A stretch of 64,000 bases of DNA. Origin: DAOUAT01 sp964551735. GTDB lineage: Bacteria > Chloroflexota > Anaerolineae > CG2-30-64-16. Of this stretch, positions 16,773 to 24,519 are shown in pieces (the stretch's first letter is position 1; each line of letters opens with the position of its first letter). The stretch covers positions 1-64,000 of the forward strand of contig CAZKEF010000016.1 in the NCBI GenBank assembly GCA_964551735.1, in the 5' to 3' direction. Both the position numbers and the translations under genes were made by a program. Below the pieces are notes generated by a model. That model had not been told where the DNA came from. It worked only from the letters and a program-made list of their open reading frames with translations, and did not search any database.

Positions 16773-18695
16773 GTGCTCTCTGATCAAGCTAAGAACGAAA
16801 TCCGAGCCCTACAGGCTCGTTACCCCGTGCCCCGCTCCGCGCTTGGCCCGGCGTTGTACGTCGCGCAGCGCGAGATCGGCTGGCTGCCAACTGAGGTGAT
16901 GGCGGAAGTCGCCGCGCTGTTCGGCCTGGACGTGACCGAGGTGGGTGAGTTCGCCAGCTTCTATCACATGTACAACACCCACCGCGAGCCGGGGCAGTAC
17001 ACCATCGAGCTGTGTGATAACGTGCCATGTATGCTGCGCGGCTCCACTACGTTGGGCGATCAGCTCAAGGAGCGGCTGGGCGTTGATTTCGGCGAGACCA
17101 CGCCGGACGGCATGTTCACCCTGGGCCATGTGGAGTGCCTGGGATCATGCGCCAGCGCGCCGGTGTTCATGTGCACCGAGAAGGCCACCGGCAAGATCCG
17201 CTACTTCGAGGAGCTGGATGCGCCGGAGAAGCTGGATGAGGCGCTGTCCGCCCTGCGCGAGGGCCGCGGGTTCGACACCTGCGAGCGCTGGCCGGTCGGC
17301 CCACACCGCCACGGCGGCCGCCCCGACACCAACATCCTGCTCGGCCGGGTGGACAAGCCGGATGCGCACAGGATCGCCACCTATATCGCCGACGGCGGTT
17401 ATGAGACGGCCAAAGCCGCTCTAACTGGCGGCAGAACGCCCCAACAGGTGCTGGAAGAGGTCAAGGCCGCCAACGTGCGCGGCCGCGGCGGCGCCGGGTT
17501 CCCCGCTGGCGTGAAGTGGAGCTTCCTGCCTGCAGGCAAGTACCCGCGCTACTTGGTGGTGAACGCCGACGAATCGGAGCCGGGCACCTTCAAAGACCGC
17601 ATGATCATGGAATATGACCCCCACCAGTTGATCGAGGGGATCATCCTGGCCTGCTATGCCATCGAGGCCGAGCGCGCGTTCATCTACGTGCGCGGCGAGT
17701 ATTACTTCGCAGCCCAGCGGCTGCAAGAGGCGATCGCTGAGGCCGAGACTGCGGGCTTCCTGGGCAGCAACTGCTTCGGCACGGGCAAGAAGCTGAAGGT
17801 GGTGGTGCACCGCGGGGCCGGCGCGTACGAGTGCGGCGAGGAAACCGCGCAGCTTACGTCGCTGGAAGGCTACCGTGGCCACCCGAGGCTCAAGCCGCCC
17901 TTCCCGGCGGTCGAGGGCCTCTACGGCAAGCCGACCATCGTCAACAACGTGGAGACCATCGCCAACGTGCCGCATGTGCTGCGCCACGGCGCGGACTGGT
18001 ACAAGGGGTGGGGCACCGCGCAGAGCACCGGCTTCCGGGTCTTCTGCCTCTGTGGGCAGGTGCAGCGTCCCGGCCTCTACGAGCTACCCCACGGCGTCAC
18101 CCTGCGAGAGTTGATTTATGGCTTCGGGGGCGGGCTAACCGAGGACGCAGGCGAGCTCAAGGCGGTGATCCCCGGCGGCCTGTCGGTGCAGCTGCTCGAC
18201 GCCAGCCAGTTGGACACCCCGCTGGATTACGAGAGCCTGGCGAAAGAAGGTTCCGCGCTGGGTTCAGCCGCCGTGATCGTCATCGGCGCCAACACCAGCC
18301 TGGTGGAAGTGGCCCGACGCACCGTGGCGTTCTACCGCGAGGAGAGCTGCGGCAAGTGCACCCCCTGTCGCGAGGGTGTGCCCTGGCTGGAAGCGATCCT
18401 GGAGCGCATCGAGCACGGTGAGGGCCGGGTGGCCGACATCGCCCTGATGAACTACATCGCGGACATGATCGGCGGGAAGAGCTTCTGCCCGTTCGGTTAC
18501 GCGGCCGTCTGGGGCCTGCAGAGCAACCTGGCGAAGTTCCGCGGCGAGTTTGACGAGGCCATCGCAGCCGCGGACAAGCAACCAGTCATCCCGATCCGTC
18601 CGATCTACCGGCCCGACGCTGGCGCGCCATCCGGCGTGACGGAGGCGAGCCTGCCACTGGAAGAAAAGTATAACGCGCCGACACATCGGAGATAA
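16773..18695 (+). CDS. nuoEF: Complex I subunits E and F fused
   Basis: The 640-residue protein joins NuoE (thioredoxin-like, [2Fe-2S] N1a ligands Cys81, Cys86, Cys122, Cys126) to NuoF from about residue 175. NuoF shows the NADH motif GRGGAGFPAG (about 239), the FMN motif NADESEPGTFKDR, the SLBB region and the N3 ligands ESCGKCTPC (about 524). The joining segment reads FDTCERWPVGPHRHGG. GTG at 16773 is chosen because GGAGG (16763-16767) sits just upstream; an in-frame GTG at 16761 would overlap that site. E and F are separate genes in most bacteria. Confidence 0.94.
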   Translation: MLSDQAKNEIRALQARYPVPRSALGPALYVAQREIGWLPTEVMAEVAALFGLDVTEVGEFASFYHMYNTHREPGQYTIELCDNVPCMLRGSTTLGDQLKERLGVDFGETTPDGMFTLGHVECLGSCASAPVFMCTEKATGKIRYFEELDAPEKLDEALSALREGRGFDTCERWPVGPHRHGGRPDTNILLGRVDKPDAHRIATYIADGGYETAKAALTGGRTPQQVLEEVKAANVRGRGGAGFPAGVKWSFLPAGKYPRYLVVNADESEPGTFKDRMIMEYDPHQLIEGIILACYAIEAERAFIYVRGEYYFAAQRLQEAIAEAETAGFLGSNCFGTGKKLKVVVHRGAGAYECGEETAQLTSLEGYRGHPRLKPPFPAVEGLYGKPTIVNNVETIANVPHVLRHGADWYKGWGTAQSTGFRVFCLCGQVQRPGLYELPHGVTLRELIYGFGGGLTEDAGELKAVIPGGLSVQLLDASQLDTPLDYESLAKEGSALGSAAVIVIGANTSLVEVARRTVAFYREESCGKCTPCREGVPWLEAILERIEHGEGRVADIALMNYIADMIGGKSFCPFGYAAVWGLQSNLAKFRGEFDEAIAAADKQPVIPIRPIYRPDAGAPSGVTEASLPLEEKYNAPTHRR

Positions 18696-18700
18696 TTCCT

Positions 18701-21373
18701 ATGCCCGATCAGGTCACCCTGACCATTGATGACATCAAAGTAACCGTGCCCACGGGGACGCTGGTGGTGGATGCGGCCAAAGCGGCCGGCATTGACATCC
18801 CGGTCTTCTGCTCGCACCCCAAGCTCGACCCGCTGGGCGCGTGCCGCATGTGCCTGGTGGAGTTCGTCGGGCCGCGCGGCAGCCGGCTGGACACCTCGTG
18901 CACGGTGCGCGTGAGCGAAGGGATGGTGGTGCGCACCGACACCGAACAGGTGAAGGCCGTGCGTGAGGCCAACCTGGCCTTCATCCTACTCAACCACCCG
19001 CTGGACTGCCCCATTTGCGACAAGGGCGGCGAATGCCCGCTGCAGGATCAGACGGTGGCGTACGGGCCGGGGGTCAGCCAGTTCGTGGAGCCCAAGCGCC
19101 ACAAGAACAAGCACTACCCCATCAGCGACCTCATCATGCTGGACCAGGAACGCTGCATCCTGTGCTGGCGCTGCATCCGCTACCTGGAAGAGTGGGAAGA
19201 CAAGCCGCAGATCGGCCTGTTCGAGCGCGGGGGCGAGACGATGATTGACGTCTTCCCCGGCCAGCCGGTGGACGCGAAGACCTCGGGCAGCATCATTGAC
19301 ATCTGCCCGGTGGGCGCGCTGACCAACCGCGTCGCCCGCTTCCGCTATCGGCCCTGGGAACTCAAGAAGACCCCGTCGGTCTGCACGCTGTGCCCGGTGG
19401 TCTGCAACCTACGGCTGGACGAGCGCGCCCACGAGCTGCGGCGCATCGTCGCGCGGGAGAACGCGGCCGTCAACGACGAGTGGATCTGCGACAAGGGGCG
19501 GTTCCTGCACCAGTACGTGGATCACCCGGAGCGGCTGAAGACGCCGCTGGTGCGTGACGCGAAGGGCGGCGCGTTGCGCGAGGCCACCTGGGACGAGGCG
19601 CTGGTGAAGGTTGTTGAGGGCCTGGACGCGGTCGCAAGCGAAAAGGGCGCGGCCGCGGTCGGCGGCATCGCCTCGGCCCGCGTCAGCAACGAGGCCGCCT
19701 ACCTGTTCCAGAAGTTCTTCCGGGCCCTGGTGGGCGCCAACAACGTGGATTTCCCCGACGGCGCCGCGGTTAAGGCCCAGCCGGCCGGCCTCTCGGCCAT
19801 CGCCGACATCGCCAAGAGCGACCTGATCGTCCTGGTGGGCTTCGACCCCAGCGAGGCGGCTCCGGTGCTCGACCTGCACATTAAGCGGGCCGTGCTGCGC
19901 CAGGGCGCGAAGCTGCTGATCATTAATGGGCGGCGGATCGAGGCTGCCCGCTACACCCCGGCCCAGGGCGCGTATTTGCCGGTGCTCCCCGGCGACGAGG
20001 CGCGGGTGTTGAGCGACCTGGCGGCCGCGCTTCAGGCGAGCAAGGAGTCAGGGGTCAGGGGTCAGGGGTCAGGAGTCAGGGGTCAGGAAGCAAGTGGCAG
20101 ACGGCAAGCAGCAGATGCCACGCACCACGCACCACGCACTACGCAATACGCCGCCGAAATTGCGCTCCTCGCTGCTGCTAAGTCTCCCTTGTTCATCTAT
20201 GGCCCGGAGGCGGCGCGGGGCGAGCGAGGCCGGTTGGCCGTGACCGCGCTGAGCAACCTGGCGGTGGCGCTGGGGCACGGCGACAAGCTGGCTTCTATCG
20301 GCGCAGAGGCGAACAGCCAGGGCGCGCGAGACATGGGCCTGCTGCCCGATGTGCTGCCGGGGCATCTGCCGGTGAGCGATGCGGCTGTGCGGGAGCGGCT
20401 GGGCAAGCTGTGGGGCGTACAGCCGCCGGCCCAGGCGGGCCAATCCTACGCCGCGATGGTCACGGGCGGGGTCAAGGCGCTGTATGTGATGGGCGCGAAC
20501 CCGGCCGCAACGGCTGTCGGGGCTGAGGCGCTGCGCAAGCTGGACTTCCTGGTGACCCAGGATTTGTTCCTCACCGAGACGGCGCAACTGGCCGATGTGG
20601 TGTTGCCCGCGTGCAGCTTCGCCGAGGCCGATGGGACCTACACCAACCTGGAGCGCCGCGTCCAGCGCGGGCCGCGGGGCATCCGCGCCGCCGGCGAGAG
20701 CCGGGCCGACTGGGCCATCCTGGCCGCCCTGGCCGACAAATGGCTGGTCGAAGGTAGGGGCGAATCCTTGCGGTCACCCGAAGCAGGGCAAGCGCAAGGC
20801 ATTGCCCCTACAGAGTTGCCCGATTGGAAACGCAAGAAGCGCGCCAAGGCCAAGACCGGCACTGCGCCCAAGGCGTGGAACTACCCGACCTCGGGCGCAG
20901 TGCTGGAAGAAATCGGCAAGGCGATCCCGGCCTATGCGGCCATGCGCTGGGAGGCATTAGGTGAGGCCGGCTTGCAGTGGCCGGCCGGCGCCCTGGCCCG
21001 CGCCCCGCGCCGGGTCGAGCCGGTGAACGTGCCCGCGTTACCGGCGGTCCCGGCCGGTAGCTATGCGCTGGTGACCGGCCCGCTGTTGTGGGACAACGGC
21101 CTGTTGATGCAAAAGGGCGCCGAACAGGTGACGAAGCTGATCCCGGCGCCGTTCGTGGCCCTGAACCCGGCCGACCTGGCCGCCGGCCAACTGACCGAGG
21201 GCAGCGCTGTCACCGTCACATCGGCGCACGGCAGCGTGACTTTGGCGCTGAAGGCTGACCCATCGGTGCAGCCCGGCACGGCCTGGATCCCGCGCAACCT
21301 GGCCGGCCTGCCGGCAGAGAAGTTGAAAGGGCAACATGAGGAGCCAGTAGCGGTCAGTCTCAAGCCCGTCTGA
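18701..21373 (+). CDS. nuoG: Complex I subunit G, with two in-frame repeat insertions
   Basis: The 890-residue NuoG carries N1b ligands (CSHP...GACRMC...TSC), the His/Cys N5 set (HPLDCPICDKGGEC), N4 ligands (CILCWRC and ICPVGAL) and a CTLCPVVC...ICDKGRF set typical of the extra N7 cluster. A molybdopterin-oxidoreductase-like fold follows. Two inserts break the homology without breaking the frame: residues about 448-484 (GGGGTCA word tandem, 20044-20151) and 685-704 (GTAGGGGC palindrome, 20754-20811). Both fall in surface-type regions. The start follows GGAGATAATTCCT, 5 bp after nuoEF. Confidence 0.95.
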   Translation: MPDQVTLTIDDIKVTVPTGTLVVDAAKAAGIDIPVFCSHPKLDPLGACRMCLVEFVGPRGSRLDTSCTVRVSEGMVVRTDTEQVKAVREANLAFILLNHPLDCPICDKGGECPLQDQTVAYGPGVSQFVEPKRHKNKHYPISDLIMLDQERCILCWRCIRYLEEWEDKPQIGLFERGGETMIDVFPGQPVDAKTSGSIIDICPVGALTNRVARFRYRPWELKKTPSVCTLCPVVCNLRLDERAHELRRIVARENAAVNDEWICDKGRFLHQYVDHPERLKTPLVRDAKGGALREATWDEALVKVVEGLDAVASEKGAAAVGGIASARVSNEAAYLFQKFFRALVGANNVDFPDGAAVKAQPAGLSAIADIAKSDLIVLVGFDPSEAAPVLDLHIKRAVLRQGAKLLIINGRRIEAARYTPAQGAYLPVLPGDEARVLSDLAAALQASKESGVRGQGSGVRGQEASGRRQAADATHHAPRTTQYAAEIALLAAAKSPLFIYGPEAARGERGRLAVTALSNLAVALGHGDKLASIGAEANSQGARDMGLLPDVLPGHLPVSDAAVRERLGKLWGVQPPAQAGQSYAAMVTGGVKALYVMGANPAATAVGAEALRKLDFLVTQDLFLTETAQLADVVLPACSFAEADGTYTNLERRVQRGPRGIRAAGESRADWAILAALADKWLVEGRGESLRSPEAGQAQGIAPTELPDWKRKKRAKAKTGTAPKAWNYPTSGAVLEEIGKAIPAYAAMRWEALGEAGLQWPAGALARAPRRVEPVNVPALPAVPAGSYALVTGPLLWDNGLLMQKGAEQVTKLIPAPFVALNPADLAAGQLTEGSAVTVTSAHGSVTLALKADPSVQPGTAWIPRNLAGLPAEKLKGQHEEPVAVSLKPV
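20044..20151. repeat. Word-repeat insert inside nuoG
   Basis: Six variants of GGGGTCA or GGAGTCA are followed by GGCAGACGGCAAGCAGC and then by repeated ACGCACC and ACGCAATACG words. It is translated in frame as a low-complexity stretch containing SGVRGQGSGVRGQ and ending in TTQYA. Confidence 0.85.
20754..20811. repeat. GTAGGGGC palindromic element inside nuoG
   Basis: The 58-bp element starts GTAGGGGC and ends GCCCCTAC. Inner parts CTTGCG...GGTCACCC and GGGCAAG...CGCAAG continue the inverted symmetry. It is translated in frame (residues include RGESLRSPEAGQAQGIAP). A relative with the same ends lies in the EndoQ-UvrD gene at 46124-46195. Confidence 0.82.
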
Positions 21374-21403
21374 AACCGCAGACAATCGTGCATGAAGTGA
21401 GAG

Positions 21404-21865
21404 ATGGCCCTTCCACAATGGATTAATGACGATGCGCTTGCTCTGGCTTTTGTGGCAGGAGTCTGTTCACTGGGTTATGGGTTGTACCTGCTTATTGACA
21501 CCTACGATTTGGCGAAGCACTCGGAGTACAGTCTAGGCACGATAGTTCGACTTACTCTCAAGCAACGCGGGAAGCATCTGGTCTACCGTGCAACGTTGGC
21601 TTTCAAGACGGCGCGGGGCAGAACTTATGAATTTGACGTCTTTCCGGTACAGATATGGGGGGGGAACGGCGGGGAGTTGGCCCATCTGGCACGTGGGGGA
21701 CGTGTTTCCTGTGAGATATCATGCCCAACGGCCACGCGTGGCGAGGATAAATTCTTTCTGGTATATGTGGGGTCCTACGCTTGGATTTTGCTTGTTTGGG
21801 CTGGTAGCGACGTTAGGGTCGGTCATATTGGCACTATTGCGCGCATTCAACGTGCTGTAATATGA
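21404..21865 (+). CDS. DUF3592-like membrane protein, probably frameshifted
   Basis: The continuous frame encodes 153 residues: an N-terminal membrane segment (LALAFVAGVCSLGYGLYLLI) and a beta-rich DUF3592-like part (GKHLVYRATLAFKTARGRTYEFDVF). After a run of eight G (21657-21664) this frame loses family character. The neighbouring frame continues it well with GDVFPVRYHAQRPRVARI and a second membrane helix (LGFCLFGLVATLGSVILALL), ending at 21860. One G fewer would join both halves. The gene sits inside the nuo operon between nuoG and nuoH2. Function unknown. Confidence 0.6.
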   Translation: MALPQWINDDALALAFVAGVCSLGYGLYLLIDTYDLAKHSEYSLGTIVRLTLKQRGKHLVYRATLAFKTARGRTYEFDVFPVQIWGGNGGELAHLARGGRVSCEISCPTATRGEDKFFLVYVGSYAWILLVWAGSDVRVGHIGTIARIQRAVI

Positions 21866-21900
21866 TCAGTTAGCCAATCTACCAACTTACGGAAAAAACT

Positions 21901-22926
21901 ATGGACTGGATCAACCTGATTCTCATCCCGGCGATCAAATCGCTCATCCTGGTCATCGTCCTGCTGACCGGCTTCGCTTACCTGACCTGGGTCGAGCGCA
22001 AGCTCATCGGCCGATTCCAGGCGCGCATCGGCCCAAACCGGGCCTGGAAATTCGGCCTGGGCCATCCCATCGCTGATGCGCTCAAGATGATCTTCAAGGA
22101 AGAGACCATCCCCACGCACGCGGACAAGATCCTGTTCGTGATGGCGCCGGCGCTGGCGATTGCCCCTGCGCTCTTGATGTTTGCCGTCATCCCGGTGGGC
22201 CCAACCCTGCGCATTTTTGGCGTGGACATCCCGCTGGTGGTGGCCGATGTCAACATCGGTCTGTTGTGGGTGTTGGCGGTGTCCGGGGTAGGCACCTATG
22301 GCATTATCCTGGGCGGTTGGGCCAGCAACAACAAGTATTCGCTCCTGGGTGCGCTGCGCACCAGCGCGCAGATGCTGTCGTATGAGCTGCCGATGGGCGT
22401 CCTGATCATCGCCCTGCTGCTGACCACGGCCCTCGGCACGGCAGATGGCCGCGGCACGCTCAGCCTAGTGCAAATCGTGCAGATGGATCGCCCCTGGTGG
22501 TTGTGGCTGTGGATTTGGCTGGCGTTTCCGATGTATTTCACCTGCATGCTGGCCGAGACCAGCCGAAAGCCGTTTGACTTCCCGGAAACTGAAAATGAGC
22601 TGGTGGCTGGCTTCCAAACAGAATACGGCAGCATCAAGTTTGCGCTGTTTTACATGACCGAGTACCTGCACATCCTGGGGGCCAGCGGCGTCGCAGTTTC
22701 CGTCTTCTTCGGCGGCTGGCGCGGGCCGTTTGTGGAGCAGTTCCCGATCCTGGGCTTGGTTTATTTTGTCGCCAAGATTCTGGCCATGGTGTTCCTGTTC
22801 ATTTGGGTGAGCGCCAGCGTGCCCAGGCCGCGTTACGACCAGTTGTTGAAGTTCTGCTGGACGTTCCTGTTCCCGTTGTCGCTGGCCTACATGGCGATCA
22901 CCGCCGTGATGGTGGTGCTGTTGTGA
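21901..22926 (+). CDS. nuoH: Complex I membrane subunit H (copy 2)
   Basis: The 341-residue NuoH has WVERKLIGRFQARIGPNRA, KEETIPTHADK, GWASNNKYSLLGALRTSAQ, SYELPMG and the AETSRKPFDFPETENELVAG loop that lines the quinone cavity. It is encoded directly before nuoI, the usual order, and presumably forms the membrane heel of the complete plus-strand complex. Confidence 0.96.
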   Translation: MDWINLILIPAIKSLILVIVLLTGFAYLTWVERKLIGRFQARIGPNRAWKFGLGHPIADALKMIFKEETIPTHADKILFVMAPALAIAPALLMFAVIPVGPTLRIFGVDIPLVVADVNIGLLWVLAVSGVGTYGIILGGWASNNKYSLLGALRTSAQMLSYELPMGVLIIALLLTTALGTADGRGTLSLVQIVQMDRPWWLWLWIWLAFPMYFTCMLAETSRKPFDFPETENELVAGFQTEYGSIKFALFYMTEYLHILGASGVAVSVFFGGWRGPFVEQFPILGLVYFVAKILAMVFLFIWVSASVPRPRYDQLLKFCWTFLFPLSLAYMAITAVMVVLL

Positions 22927-23028
22927 GTTAGTGAGTTAGCAGACTGGTGGTTGACGAGGTTAGCAGGCCAGCAAGTGAAGTACGCGGCACGTAATATGCA
23001 GTACGCAATATGAAGTACGTAGTACGGA
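22925..23028. repeat. Word-repeat spacer between nuoH2 and nuoI
   Basis: Two vocabularies follow each other: GTTAGTGAGTTAGCAG words, then AGTACGCGG, ACGTAATATGC, AGTACGCAATATG and AAGTACGTAGTACGG words. Unlike most junctions there is little inverted pairing between the two halves. Confidence 0.65.
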
Positions 23029-23037
23029 GCAACGTGA

Positions 23038-23511
23038 ATGTCTAGTATCAGTGAGATATTCCAGGGCATCAGCGCGACGGTGCAGGCGATGGGCGTGACG
23101 CTCAAGGCCTTGCTGAGTGGCCCTCTAACGGTGCAGTACCCGGAGCAGCCGGTGGCGGTGTATCCGCGCTTCCGCGCCCGGCATGAGTTGCGGCGCTACG
23201 AGAACGGCCTGGAGCGGTGCATCGGCTGCATGTTGTGCGAGGCGGCCTGCCCCACCGGCGCCATCCACGTCGAGGCGGCCGAAAACGACCCCAACAACCC
23301 CGTCAGTCCCGGTGAACGCTACGCCAAGGTGTGGGAAGTCAACTTGATGCGCTGCGTGTTCTGCGGCGACTGCGAGACCGCCTGCCCGGTAGAGGCCGTT
23401 GTGTTGGGCCATGAATTTGAGTTGGCCATCTACGACCGTGACGGCTTCCTGTGGACCAAAGAAATGTTGTTGAAACCGACGAGCCCGAATGTGGTGGTGA
23501 GGGCGGAGTAG
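23038..23511 (+). CDS. nuoI: Complex I subunit I (two [4Fe-4S] clusters)
   Basis: The 157-residue NuoI carries the two ferredoxin-type motifs CIGCMLCEAACPTGAI and CVFCGDCETACPVEAV that hold clusters N6a and N6b. An N-terminal amphipathic helix (EIFQGISATVQAMGVTLKALL) anchors it on the membrane arm. It is the only nuoI in the window; the minus-strand cluster lacks one. Confidence 0.96.
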   Translation: MSSISEIFQGISATVQAMGVTLKALLSGPLTVQYPEQPVAVYPRFRARHELRRYENGLERCIGCMLCEAACPTGAIHVEAAENDPNNPVSPGERYAKVWEVNLMRCVFCGDCETACPVEAVVLGHEFELAIYDRDGFLWTKEMLLKPTSPNVVVRAE

Positions 23512-23544
23512 ATCGTACTACAATAAGAAGCATATGAGGCACGC

Positions 23545-24060
23545 ATGTTCTTATTCATCGTCTTTGCCCTGATCGCTGTCATCACCGCGGCCGGCGTAAT
23601 TGTGAGCCGCAAGCCGGTTTACAGCGCGCTGTTCCTGCTGCTGAACTTTGCTGCCCTGGCGGCGCTGTACATCCTGCTCGAAGCCCAGTTTCTCGCAGCA
23701 GTGCAGCTCATCGTTTACGCCGGCGCGATCGTGGTGCTCATCCTGTTCGTCATAATGCTCATCGGCGGCGGCGAGCTGAGCGACATCCGCGATCCGCAAA
23801 AACCGCTGCGCTCACGCTTCACCTGGCCGCGCGTTACTGCGCTGGTGCTGGGCGCCTTGCTGCTGGCGGGCGTGATCTTCGGCCTGGCCACCGGCCAATT
23901 GAACCCGGCCCAAGGCAGCGTGGGGGCTTTCGATCACGGCAGCGCGCACGCGATCGCCTCGGTGTTGTACACCGATTACCTGCTGCCATTTGAGCTGGCC
24001 GGGGTGTTGCTGTTGGTGGGGCTGGTTGGCGCGGTGGTGCTGGCGCGGCGTGAGGCATAG
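23545..24060 (+). CDS. nuoJ: Complex I membrane subunit J (copy 2)
   Basis: The 171-residue NuoJ has the conserved ALFLLLNFAALAALYILLEAQF and VQLIVYAGAIVVLILFVIML segments, then a cytosolic loop (GGGELSDIRDPQKPLRSRF) and two more helices. The loop is longer than in copy 1. The Met follows a GAGG at 23535-23538. Confidence 0.95.
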   Translation: MFLFIVFALIAVITAAGVIVSRKPVYSALFLLLNFAALAALYILLEAQFLAAVQLIVYAGAIVVLILFVIMLIGGGELSDIRDPQKPLRSRFTWPRVTALVLGALLLAGVIFGLATGQLNPAQGSVGAFDHGSAHAIASVLYTDYLLPFELAGVLLLVGLVGAVVLARREA

Positions 24061-24126
24061 TGCGTTATGCGTGCTGCGCAGATCAATCCGTGAACGGAAG
24101 GTGCGCAATACGCAATACGGAGTACT
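24061..24126. repeat. Word palindrome between nuoJ2 and nuoK2
   Basis: The left arm is GTGCGTTATGCGTGCTGCGCAG-like; the right arm is GTGCGCAATACGCAATACGG. The right-arm vocabulary is the same as in the nuoG and EndoQ-UvrD inserts. Confidence 0.72.
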
Positions 24127-24129
24127 CAA

Positions 24130-24432
24130 ATGGTTCCAACTTCATTCTATCTGATCCTGAGCGCAGTGCTCTTCACCATCGGCGTTTTGGGGGTGATGCT
24201 CCGACGCAACGTGCTGATCATCTTCATGTCGGTGGAGATGATGCTCAACGCGGTCAACCTGACCTTCGTGGCGCTGGCGAAGCACTTTTTGAACCTGAAC
24301 GGGCAAATCTTTGTGCTCATGGCGATGGCAGTCGCGGCGGCTGAGGTCGCCATCGGCCTGGCCATCGTGATGGCGATCATCCGGCACAAAGACACGACGA
24401 ATATTGAGGATATGAATTTGTTGAAGGGATGA
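24130..24432 (+). CDS. nuoK: Complex I membrane subunit K (copy 2)
   Basis: The 100-residue NuoK has three helices with the conserved glutamates in MSVEMMLNAVNLTF and AVAAAEVAIGLAIVMAI, and the C-terminal NIEDMNLLKG. A GGAG precedes the ATG inside the edge of the upstream word palindrome, so that repeat also carries the ribosome binding site. Confidence 0.95.
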   Translation: MVPTSFYLILSAVLFTIGVLGVMLRRNVLIIFMSVEMMLNAVNLTFVALAKHFLNLNGQIFVLMAMAVAAAEVAIGLAIVMAIIRHKDTTNIEDMNLLKG

Positions 24433-24433
24433 A

Positions 24434-24508
24434 GCGGTAAATTGGTAAACTGGTAAATTGGTCTTGTGCTGACCAATCTACCAATCTACCGAGTCCCAGT
24501 TTACCCAT
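24434..24508. repeat. Word palindrome between nuoK2 and nuoL2
   Basis: The left arm is three variants of GGTAAATTGG; the right arm is ACCAATCTACC twice followed by CCCAGTTTACC. The unpaired middle is TCTTGTGCTG. It is the cleanest example of the word-palindrome class in the window. Confidence 0.85.
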
Positions 24509-24519
24509 ACGGAGTTCCC

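Noticed and set aside
20044..20151. Possible CRISPR array in nuoG
   Set aside because: Units are about 7-9 bp without spacers and are in a coding frame; no cas genes are present.
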